A stretch of 64,000 bases of DNA, taken from the NCBI RefSeq assembly GCF_030127105.1, contig NZ_CP126161.1, positions 1,550,001-1,614,000 on the forward strand, read 5' to 3'. Below the pieces are notes generated by a model. That model saw only the letters and a program-made list of their open reading frames with translations, had not been told where the DNA came from and searched no databases. The stretch is from Haloarcula pelagica. Its GTDB lineage: Archaea; Halobacteriota; Halobacteria; Halobacteriales; Haloarculaceae. Shown one piece after another: positions 44,801 through 50,855 of this stretch. How positions within the stretch are numbered: position 1 is the stretch's first letter; each line of letters begins with the position of its first letter. Position numbers and translations under genes: made by a program.

Positions 44801-45085
44801 GGCGTCGTCGGTGCCATGTGGGGCTGGGGTCGGTCCGGAGACGGTGCGGTCGAAGAGACTATCGACGGCGAGACCCGCGGCCTGGTTGAGGAAGACGGCC
44901 ACACGCCCTACCAGTTCGACGAGCCGATGACCGAAGAGGCCGGGCTGGCGAAGGGCCGCGACGCCGGGTTCGCGATCAACCACCTCCAGCCGCTCGACGA
45001 AGACCTCGGCGACACCGGCCTCTCGGACCTCGTCGGCGGGAGCAACGCCCAGTACGACGCCTTCGTCGAGGTCGAGCGGAAGTGA
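41804..45085 (+). CDS. Molybdopterin oxidoreductase catalytic subunit (CISM; Psr/Phs/Ttr-like)
   Basis: This 1093-residue protein has a twin-arginine signal (LTRRDLVKAVG, Arg23-Arg24), predicting export across the membrane. The [4Fe-4S] motif is Cys77-x2-Cys80-x3-Cys84 with Cys155. A likely molybdenum-ligand Cys294 lies in HAGTCGFSSVMGN. Other molybdopterin-fold landmarks are YLLVWGTNPMVANKGPT and the C-terminal NPLWINPRDAEKRGIENGDE. Size and motif spacing fit polysulfide/thiosulfate/tetrathionate-type reductases; arsenate-type relatives cannot be excluded by eye. The sulfur context favours a sulfur oxyanion or polysulfide. Confidence 0.87.
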   Translation: MSTDDTTDADAGGTEDEGPSLTRRDLVKAVGAVGAIGAASAATVNVDTDDLWTDDTEHYVGDDYGEYGASDVIHTTCGQCNTFCPIKVRLADDSGTGEYSSLVRKLAGNPYSFLNTQPFSQVPYDSDPEDVATGDVAGSGAVDADRWSLSGGRICLKGQAGIQTAFDSYRVRKPMKRVGPRGSGEWKTISWEQAIEEIVEGDDDLGHPGLRALWGYAPEDEVMDDWEAVQSGELEKSAFDEKYEDVLIDTDHPDMGPKANQIVDVGGFRRNFIRTRLWHQGLGSINSVHHAGTCGFSSVMGNVRSHAAQKKRQYPDVENCEYLLVWGTNPMVANKGPTWLAPKLTSAIEDGMRMDVVDPRLSKTAEKADTWVPVEPGADGALALGMARWILEHDRHDVEYLRNPAESAAESDGEPTWSDATHLVLVDEEAGPKARAADLGLVPADHELADDFVAVDASTGEPRPASEVETGVLDVSLTVDGTAVESVWSLYRDRVFEHTVEEYAEMSGVSADRIAEVADEFTSHGKRAAIMAYRGPAKHTNGFYNTRAIATLQHLIGNYDWKGGQITPYAGYSTMSGRYELEQVPDGHSPWGIPLLRGGVNYEDTTLFERDGGYPAKRPWFPVAPPQATQELYGSAADEYPYGIEALFIRPYSNNHVMAVAGGDQIPDILGDPDTIPLVVASDTVIGETSKHADYILPEPTYLERWENFGTYPNKRLADEKISQPAVEVVPDARPFEEVLIDLWTELDLPGVGEDAIPDADGDLWPLERAEDFYLKLAANMAYAREPVPDASEDEQRVFRESHEQGLGDSFDLDRWKRVVSDEEWAKVVTVLNRGGRFEEPVDDYADRFAEHGHEYDYAERFDDSNAYDGDQMRYRLSSRVDFYSEVVPNGKHSYTGERFDPLPRVDDVEHYDGGVQAPVTDDGDPERPLRLINWKPRTQGMHRTTNSPWLRETRPQNPLWINPRDAEKRGIENGDEIAIDAGRRTAEGVAMVTNGIRPGVVGAMWGWGRSGDGAVEETIDGETRGLVEEDGHTPYQFDEPMTEEAGLAKGRDAGFAINHLQPLDEDLGDTGLSDLVGGSNAQYDAFVEVERK

Positions 45086-45090
45086 TCCCG

Positions 45091-45822
45091 ATGGACGACG
45101 CCACCACCACGGCCGTGGGCGGTGAATCCGGCGGCGACGCCGACGCCGCCCGTGCGAGAGCGGCGGTGTACGGGCTGCTCGCCGCGGCGTTCGACGGCGA
45201 CCACGAGACGCTCGCGGCCGCGCTCGGCGACGGGACCCTGGCCGACCTCGTCACCCGGTTCCTGGGTGACGCGGACGGCGATGCGTTCGACCGCCCCGAC
45301 CTCGACACCGAGGGGCTCCGGGTCGGCTACGACAACCTGTTCGTCGTCCCCGGTCCGCACTACGTCCCCCCGTTCGCGTCGGCCTGGGCTGACGACCCCA
45401 GCGAGGACTTCGAGTCCGACTCGCCGTACCACGACGCCGGGGCGGCGGGCGAACTGCTGGGCGACCCCGCTGCCGCGGCCGCGCGGTCCCATGCGGCCGT
45501 CGGCTTCGAACCCGAGCGCGGCGACGCCATTCCCGACCACCTCGCCGCCGAACTGGAGTTCATGCGCGCGCTCTGCGAGCGGGAGGCCACCCTGCTCGCT
45601 GACCGTAGCGACGCCACCGACGAGCTCGCAGCGGTCCGCGAGCACCAGCGGGAGACGGTCGGCCGCCTCGGCTGGCTCGACGACTTTCACGAGACCGTCG
45701 AGGCCGAAGACGCCGCCGAGGGTGTCTTCGCGGCACTCGCCCGACTCGCACGGACCTTCGTCGCCTGGGACGCACGGAGCGGAGTCGCTGCTCCCGACAG
45801 TGGCACGGTCTCGCCCCAGTGA
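45091..45822 (+). CDS. TorD/DmsD-like chaperone
   Basis: The 243-residue helical, acidic protein matches the TorD family: ARARAAVYGLLAAAFDGDHE, then LRVGYDNLFVVPGPHYVPPFAS, HLAAELEFMRALCEREATLL and LARTFVAWDA. TorD-type proteins bind the twin-arginine signal of molybdoenzymes and proofread cofactor loading. It follows the catalytic subunit with a five-base gap, supporting a complete export-ready operon. Confidence 0.85.
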   Translation: MDDATTTAVGGESGGDADAARARAAVYGLLAAAFDGDHETLAAALGDGTLADLVTRFLGDADGDAFDRPDLDTEGLRVGYDNLFVVPGPHYVPPFASAWADDPSEDFESDSPYHDAGAAGELLGDPAAAAARSHAAVGFEPERGDAIPDHLAAELEFMRALCEREATLLADRSDATDELAAVREHQRETVGRLGWLDDFHETVEAEDAAEGVFAALARLARTFVAWDARSGVAAPDSGTVSPQ

Positions 45823-46121
45823 GCGACCCCAAAACACAAACGAGACCGGACGGTAGCAGCAGCCGAGAGATGACCGAGGCGGACGGCACTGCCGAGTCGA
45901 CGCGATCGCACTGGTCGTTGCTGGGGATCGGCGGCGCGCTGAGCCTCTGCTGTCTCGTCGCGGCCCCGGCGTCGACCGGCGCGGCCGGCGCCGTCGCTGG
46001 CGGCAGTACTACCGCCGTCCTCGGTGGGAACCTGGTCCAGATTCTCGTGACGGCCGTGACCGTCGGGCTCCTGGCCGGCTTCGTCCGGCTTCGGACCGGC
46101 GGCGGAAGCTGCGAGGCCTGA
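45819..46121 (+). CDS. Small membrane protein with CC pair, end of the CISM operon
   Basis: This 100-residue product starts with GTG overlapping the TorD stop (an ATG at 45870 is an alternative). It has a polar start and two hydrophobic helices (IGGALSLCCLVAAPASTGAAG and LVQILVTAVTVGLLAGFVRL) with a Cys pair at the first helix and a C-terminal Cys. No family is recognised; the Cys arrangement recalls small metal or thiol-handling membrane proteins. Confidence 0.5.
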   Translation: MSDPKTQTRPDGSSSREMTEADGTAESTRSHWSLLGIGGALSLCCLVAAPASTGAAGAVAGGSTTAVLGGNLVQILVTAVTVGLLAGFVRLRTGGGSCEA

Positions 46122-46125
46122 TCCG

Positions 46126-46629
46126 TCAGCGGCCGCACGCCTCACAGCGCCGTCGCTGATAGTAGAGCAGTCCGCCGAAGGCGGCGACGCTCACGGCCCC
46201 GAACGCCGGTCGCAGCGGGTCGAAGTACGTCATCAGCGCCGAGGAGCTGAACAGCGCCAGCAGCACGGCGTTGCATATCGGGCAACCGAAAGCCAGGAAC
46301 CCGCCGACGATACCGCCGGCGGCGTAGCGGTCTCCGATCGGGTCGTCGGTCAGCGACCGCTGGTAGACGAAGCCGGCGGCGAACGCCGCCGTAGCGACTA
46401 GGAAGAGGTAGTCCGCCGGGGTACGCTCCACCATTCGAACGTACAGGGGGTTCGGGATCAGTCCGGTCACGACGCCGAACAGCAGGAGAGTCCCGACGCC
46501 GACGCCGGCGCTCCTGACGAATCGGGAATACGGGAGAGCCGTCACAGCCCAACCTCCCGTCGTCGAGTGCCGTTCGTTCGGTTGTCCGATGCATGCCACA
46601 TCTCGACCATCTGTCGTCGGTTGTTCCAT
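46126..46629 (-). CDS. Four-helix membrane protein with CPIC and CEAC motifs
   Basis: The 167-residue membrane protein has four or more helices. Thiol-disulfide-type motifs appear in FLAFGCPICNAVLL and at the C-terminus RRRCEACGR. The ATG at 46629 precedes the first hydrophobic part; the frame upstream mirrors the neighbouring gene. It lies directly downstream of another CxxC membrane protein and a DsbA-like gene. Together they suggest a membrane-bound thiol relay, analogous to but unlike DsbB or VKOR in sequence. Confidence 0.6.
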   Translation of the reverse strand: MEQPTTDGRDVACIGQPNERHSTTGGWAVTALPYSRFVRSAGVGVGTLLLFGVVTGLIPNPLYVRMVERTPADYLFLVATAAFAAGFVYQRSLTDDPIGDRYAAGGIVGGFLAFGCPICNAVLLALFSSSALMTYFDPLRPAFGAVSVAAFGGLLYYQRRRCEACGR

Positions 46630-46636
46630 CGCATGG

Positions 46637-47182
46637 TTACGTCGGGTCGATCGAGCACGTCCGCGGATCACCCGCGCGCCCGAGGAAAATGAGGAGCAGG
46701 ACGATACCGCCGACGCGGAGAAGGTTGCCGTCGTACGGTAGGGCCGCCATCGCACCGACGAAGCCCAACGCTCCGAGCACGCCCGCACCGCAGCTCGCAC
46801 AGCCGGCGGCGACCATTCCGGGCAGGACGCCCACGATGGTTGATGCACCTCGGCGACGCGCACGGCCGACCAGCGCCAGCGCGTTGGTCGTCGCGATACC
46901 GGTCAGGACCGCGTATCCAGTGACCAGAGCGAGACCGACCGCCCCAGTGCTCAGGTACATTTCCCGAGTGAGTGCGCTGACCGCGTAGACGACGTCGCCC
47001 GGGTCGTTCGCGAGGATCTGGAGCGAGAACTGAGGGAACGAACTCAAGACCAGGACGACGTACGTGACGGCCGTCCCGGCGGCGGTCAGCAGCAGCCGTC
47101 GATCAGACGTGAGCGGGTAAACGAGCGCTCCGCGGAGGCTACGAGTCCAGTCGCGACTCGCAATGGTCCGTCTCACGCTCAC
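46637..47182 (-). CDS. Membrane protein with GCASCGAG motif
   Basis: The 181-residue protein has four or five helices (AGTAVTYVVLVLSSF, SLQILANDPGDV loop, VALVTGYAVLTGI) and VAAGCASCGAGVLGALGF inside a membrane segment. The 4-base overlap with the DsbA-like gene shows co-translation. The Cys pair inside a helix suits electron or disulfide transfer through the membrane, a role held elsewhere by DsbD/ScsB/VKOR proteins. Family unknown to me. Confidence 0.6.
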   Translation of the reverse strand: MSVRRTIASRDWTRSLRGALVYPLTSDRRLLLTAAGTAVTYVVLVLSSFPQFSLQILANDPGDVVYAVSALTREMYLSTGAVGLALVTGYAVLTGIATTNALALVGRARRRGASTIVGVLPGMVAAGCASCGAGVLGALGFVGAMAALPYDGNLLRVGGIVLLLIFLGRAGDPRTCSIDPT

Positions 47183-47916
47183 GATTCCATCACCTGGTCG
47201 ATGGCGTCGGCGAAGTTCTCGTAGGGGTGGGCCCCGACGAGCCTCCCGGCAGCCCCGGACTCACGATTGTAGATAACGAAACCCGGTGTGCCCTGAATCC
47301 TCGCCTCGCGGGCTACGTCGAGGTTTGGATCCATGCTCTCACGAATCGAGTCCCCTCGTTCCTCGCGGCAGGTATCGACCGAGGATACGTCCACACCATC
47401 TACCCGCTCGGTGACACTGGTAAACGCCTCCTCGTCGGCCCAATCCGTCCCTGAATCGGGCTGTTCGTCGAACGCCGCCGCGTGCCAGTTCCAGAACGCG
47501 GCGGGGTTGCTGTCGGCGACCTGCGACCATACACAGCGCCCCCAAACTGCCGCTGGCATCGAGTACTGTCCGATGTTCGGATATGAGAGCGCCACCAGGC
47601 GGGCGTCGCCGGTGTCGAGGTAGTTGCGGCCGATATCGGGGAACGTCTCCGTCTCGAACTTCTTGCAGAACGGACACAGATAGTCCGTCCAGTAGTAGAT
47701 GTCCACCGCAGCGTCGCGCTCGCCGGCGATCGGTCGCCCGGCGAGTTCGACGCCGAAGTCCGTCGTCGCAGTGCTGCCGTGGGAGGTATCCGGAACGTAG
47801 CGCTGCTCACTCGGCTCAGGCTGTGACGCGACGTACGCGACACCACCCCCGAGCGCAAGCACCCCGCCGCCAGCGAGAAGGGCGCGTCGACGAGTGATAT
47901 TGCTTGTGAGATCCAT
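47179..47916 (-). CDS. DsbA-like exported thiol oxidoreductase
   Basis: The 245-residue protein has a twin-arginine-type signal (ITRRRALLAGGGVLALGGGVA). A DsbA fold follows with active site YLCPFCKKFETETF and a cis-Pro segment IQGTPGFVIYNRESG. Two further cysteines (RCVWSQ and DTCREERG) may form a structural disulfide. It would act outside the membrane. The start at 47916 is preferred because the signal begins there. CCCAATACC (47922-47930) lies just ahead. It heads an operon with two CxxC membrane proteins. Confidence 0.85.
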   Translation of the reverse strand: MDLTSNITRRRALLAGGGVLALGGGVAYVASQPEPSEQRYVPDTSHGSTATTDFGVELAGRPIAGERDAAVDIYYWTDYLCPFCKKFETETFPDIGRNYLDTGDARLVALSYPNIGQYSMPAAVWGRCVWSQVADSNPAAFWNWHAAAFDEQPDSGTDWADEEAFTSVTERVDGVDVSSVDTCREERGDSIRESMDPNLDVAREARIQGTPGFVIYNRESGAAGRLVGAHPYENFADAIDQVMES

Positions 47917-47921
47917 TGTTG

Positions 47922-47930
47922 CCCAATACC
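47922..47930. promoter_or_regulatory. CCCAATACC site ahead of the DsbA-like gene
   Basis: A relaxed match to the sulfur-region motif begins six bases from the start of the DsbA-like gene. It is close enough to overlap the transcription start, but the match is weak. Confidence 0.25.
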
Positions 47931-47971
47931 ACTCCTCGTCGTCTGAAAGACGTTGCGGTCCCCTATGGCGG

Positions 47972-48271
47972 TTAGAAATTACCGGCGTATGCCGCGTTTT
48001 CGACTGTCTCAATTATCGAATGCAGATCGTATGAGCCATCATTCCGTACCACGACAACGAGCCCGATCGTCTCCTCGACCGGTACAGCGATGGTGACCAG
48101 TGTATCGTATACGCGAACGGTCGCGTGCAGCGGCTCTCCGTGGTATTCCTCGTAGACTGCAGTGCCGATTGCCTCCAACTGAATGTGTTCTAGAATCGAC
48201 CGAATATCGGACGCAGTGTACTGTGAGGATGCCGCCTCGTCCCGGTACAGGACATCGTACTCGCCACCCAC
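47972..48271 (-). CDS. DUF7522-like small haloarchaeal protein
   Basis: The 99-residue acidic protein has the order YDVLYRDE, a helix with DIRSILEHIQLEAIG, then strands LHATVRVYDTLVTIAVPVEET and GLVVVVRNDGS. This is the pattern of small haloarchaeal proteins annotated DUF7522. Function unknown. It lies between the DsbA-like and thioredoxin genes in the same orientation. Confidence 0.55.
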   Translation of the reverse strand: MGGEYDVLYRDEAASSQYTASDIRSILEHIQLEAIGTAVYEEYHGEPLHATVRVYDTLVTIAVPVEETIGLVVVVRNDGSYDLHSIIETVENAAYAGNF

Positions 48272-48329
48272 AAGGGAGCCCTTCGAACGGCGGTCGTCCG
48301 CCTCAGCAGGCCCATCGGTCGTCGCTGAT

Positions 48330-48743
48330 TTACACGTGCTTTTCTATCACAGAGCGAAGCTGCGCTTCGTCCTGCATTCCGACAAGGCGTTCGGCAGGCT
48401 GACCGTTGGCGAATAAGACGAGCGTCGGCAACCCCTGGACACTGTACTCGGCGGCAAGTTGCTGGTTCGCGTCAATATCGATCTTCGCCACAGCCGCACC
48501 CGTCTCGGCGGCGATCGTTTCGACGACCGGTTCAAGCATCTGGCATGGTCCGCACCAGTCAGCGTAAAAGTCGGCTAGCACGACATCGTGTTCGGCGACA
48601 GTTTCGGTCAGCTCGGCGCCGCCGTCGATATGGATCGGCTCAGAAGGACTCTGCGAGTCGGACTCCCCAGCACCGCCCGTTCCAGCCTGATTTCGAAGCT
48701 CCGCCAATTTCTGTCGTCGGATCTCCTCGATCTCTTCAGCCAT
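48330..48743 (-). CDS. Thioredoxin with N-terminal extension
   Basis: The 137-residue protein has WCGPCQ in FYADWCGPCQMLEPV and cis-Pro VQGLPTLVLFANGQP. A charged N-terminal extension of about 45 residues (EEIEEIRRQKLAELRNQ) is followed by a flexible segment. The ATG at 48743 is chosen over one 11 codons upstream. It closely resembles trxA at 20352 and sits next to a remnant of the same HTH regulator. A whole trx-regulator block was therefore probably duplicated. CACAATAC lies 29 to 36 bases upstream. Confidence 0.88.
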   Translation of the reverse strand: MAEEIEEIRRQKLAELRNQAGTGGAGESDSQSPSEPIHIDGGAELTETVAEHDVVLADFYADWCGPCQMLEPVVETIAAETGAAVAKIDIDANQQLAAEYSVQGLPTLVLFANGQPAERLVGMQDEAQLRSVIEKHV

Positions 48744-48771
48744 AGGTATTCGTATGCTTTTGTGTAAAATA

Positions 48772-48780
48772 CACAATACT
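48772..48780. promoter_or_regulatory. CACAATACT motif before the third thioredoxin
   Basis: An exact copy of the motif lies 29 to 37 bases upstream of the ATG at 48743, in the usual orientation (AGTATTGTG toward the gene). Confidence 0.5.
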
Positions 48781-48809
48781 GCTGCGCTAGAGAGTTGAGA
48801 TTGCAGGAA

Positions 48810-48950
48810 TCAGGAACAGGACTGCAGCGGCTGGTTCTCTCGGTCGTCCGAGTCCCGACTATATCGATCTTCGAACTCCTGAATGAGCTGTCCGATATCC
48901 GCATACCAGTCGTTGAGCAATCGCTGCATATCGTGAGCAATTCCTCATTC
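48810..48950 (-). pseudogene. C-terminal remnant of a second copy of the HTH regulator
   Basis: Read on the minus strand, about 45 codons match the last part of the regulator at 20869-21273: IAHDMQRLLNDWYADIGQLI then QEFEDRYSRDSDD, ending QPLQSCS. A stop codon immediately precedes this stretch and the helix-turn-helix part is gone. The remnant lies upstream of a thioredoxin gene that resembles trxA, repeating the arrangement around 20-21 kb. Confidence 0.8.
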
Positions 48951-49078
48951 GCTCTTGCGTAGCACATTGTTGATGTAGAGCCCTCTTGCGGTTCTATGCT
49001 GAACTAGGCTCAACGAGAACGGGCTGGTCAAGGACTCAAACTACCGGTTCAGGTATCAACCTACTACGGAAAGCAGCA

Positions 49079-49837
49079 TCAACAATCTCCTTCGGAAGAG
49101 CGTTCCTCATTTGTCAGAGCCTGTTCTGCACCCGGGTAGCCGACGACGCTGCCGGTCGCTTGTTTGTGTTCCCTGACAGAGTAGGGGTCGAGCGAATCTG
49201 TGGCAGAAATACCACCGCTGGAATCTGATACGGCGACCACATCGGCGCCTATCTCGTAGACTAGTTTGGCCCCTATCCAGCCGGCATTTCCATACCCCTG
49301 TACAGCGACAGAGGCCCCGCTGAGGTCCTTGTCGAGATACTCGAACGCCTCGCGTGCGGCGATGACCGTCAACCGGCCGGTCGCTTCGACGCGACCTTCG
49401 CTCCCGCCACTAGATATATCTTTCCCGGTGATGACACCTGGTTCAGTCGTATTCTCGAGGGTCTCGTAGGTATCTCTGATCCAGTTCATCTCACGCTGGC
49501 CCGTGTTGACGTCGGGAGCGGGGATATCACGGTCAGACCCGATGAAGGGGCGCAGTTCGACGGCGAATGCACGGGTGACCCGCTCGAGTTCCGACTCGGA
49601 GTACTCACTCGGGTCGGTGATGATACCGCCTTTGCCGCCGCCGAGCGGGATATCACTGGTGGCAGTTTTATAAACCATCCACCCTGACAGCGCTTTGACC
49701 TCATCACGGGTAACTCCGGGGTGGTAGCGGATACCGCCCTTGTAAGGGCCACGGTCACCGTTGAACTGTGACCGGTAGGCACGGAACACCTCGGTCGACC
49801 CATCGTCTATTTCGACAGCCAGATTCATCTCCACCAC
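49079..49837 (-). pseudogene. Glu/Leu/Phe/Val-type dehydrogenase, truncated at both ends
   Basis: The 252-residue frame carries the catalytic core of a glutamate dehydrogenase ([43 protein letters not shown], then the NAD domain [18 protein letters not shown]). Normal enzymes have about 410-430 residues. Here the first 30 or so residues and the last 150 (beginning about QALTNEE) are missing. A start can only be a GTG, in the sequence [13 protein letters not shown] typical of residue 35-50. Probably inactive relic. Confidence 0.75.
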
Positions 49838-49969
49838 GCGCTCGGGTGTCTTGAGTCGTCTAGTTTCCCATCCGACACATAAACATAGCTAGCTGCTTCG
49901 TCGATCTGCGTACGCAGATTCTCGTACGGGTTTAGCACCGACATACATGTCGCAGGTGAACCGAGATAC

Positions 49970-50103
49970 CAAAACCTAACTGTCTTATCTGAGTTTTTAT
50001 ACTAAATTTAAGTTTGGTTTTTACTAATTGAGGCTTGTTTAACTAATATTTGTCTTTAATTATTGCTCTAATTTTATTTTTGTATTAATATATTTAAATA
50101 TCT
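49970..50103. other. Very AT-rich island
   Basis: About 134 bases are roughly four-fifths A+T, with runs such as TTTTTATACTAAATTTAAG and TTAATATATTTAAATA. The surrounding DNA is GC-rich. No open frame or obvious repeat unit is present. It may be a foreign or replication-related segment, or an extended promoter region. Confidence 0.75.
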
Positions 50104-50515
50104 GTCTGTCCGCTCTGTCGACCACTTCGACCGTCGTATCGGCGTCAAGAGCGACCGCGTCCCCCACGCGTTCGCAACCGCTGGCGGGGACGTCTATCCG
50201 GTCGACCTCTGGAAGCAGACAGTCGCGGTACTGGTCCCGTTCCAGGAGTACGCGGCCGGAGGGGAAGTACCAGATCTGGGTGACAGCCCTGAAACACGCC
50301 GCTGTCGCCGGGTCTTCGATGCGTCTGAGTTCGGGGTCGTCTCTGGAGCGATATTTTTCAGGAAGAATGAGAGTACGCGTACTGCGCGTCGGGCAGTCGG
50401 GTGGCCCCGAAACCGCGGGCGGCGGTCAAATGTTTTCCCGCCCCACGACTGGCACCGAAACCGGTACCATTCCTGGTGTCTACGAGGCTGTCCCGACGGA
50501 CAACCGCGTGTGTGA
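50102..50515 (+). other. Start-less open frame after the AT-rich island
   Basis: The plus-strand frame is open from 50102 to the TGA at 50513-50515 and opens with coding-like GC-rich sequence (DHFDRRIGVKSDRVPHAFAT, VYPVDLWKQTVAVLVPFQEY). It has no start codon near its beginning and turns Arg/Pro-rich toward the end. It may be the C-terminal fragment of a gene cut by the AT-rich insertion; I do not recognise the family. Confidence 0.3.
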
Positions 50516-50590
50516 CAGGCTTAGATCGGCCACAACACGACCGGGCCCCAGTTCGATTGGCCTCGGCTCCGGTCCAGTCCGATAGCATCG

Positions 50591-50734
50591 TCACTCGACC
50601 GGTGTCTGCCGGTTGCGCATCTCGCCCCCACAGTCGGGACAGGGGCCGGGGTTGTCCTCCGCAGTGACGACAGTACCACACTCGAAGCACTCGTACGGCG
50701 TTTCCTCGTCGGGCGTTTGCGTGACATCTCGCAT
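50591..50734 (-). CDS. Rubrerythrin-like small zinc-ribbon protein (DUF7129-like)
   Basis: A 47-residue protein (ATG 50734) contains two CxxC pairs: PYECFECGTVV and GPCPDCGGEMRNRQTP. I associate this with the small rubrerythrin-like domain proteins of haloarchaea (DUF7129). It is intact and compact, with metal-binding by four Cys; likely a regulatory or electron-transfer microprotein. It is easy to miss because of its length. It is oriented like the Bat-type gene to its right. Confidence 0.75.
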   Translation of the reverse strand: MRDVTQTPDEETPYECFECGTVVTAEDNPGPCPDCGGEMRNRQTPVE

Positions 50735-50855
50735 TGGATATTCACGAGTGCCCGCTGTCGACGCGCGACACTCGTGACTACATACCCAGTACAGAATCGA
50801 ATAGTCAGCAGTTTACTACCAAGGTATCCAGACAGTAGGGTGTTCGTTATTGAAC

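Noticed and set aside
42542-44983. 813-codon minus-strand open frame inside the molybdopterin subunit gene
   Set aside because: GC-rich haloarchaeal genes generate long antisense frames; composition is mirrored and no domain is visible. Same for 25462-26307 and 38546-39271.
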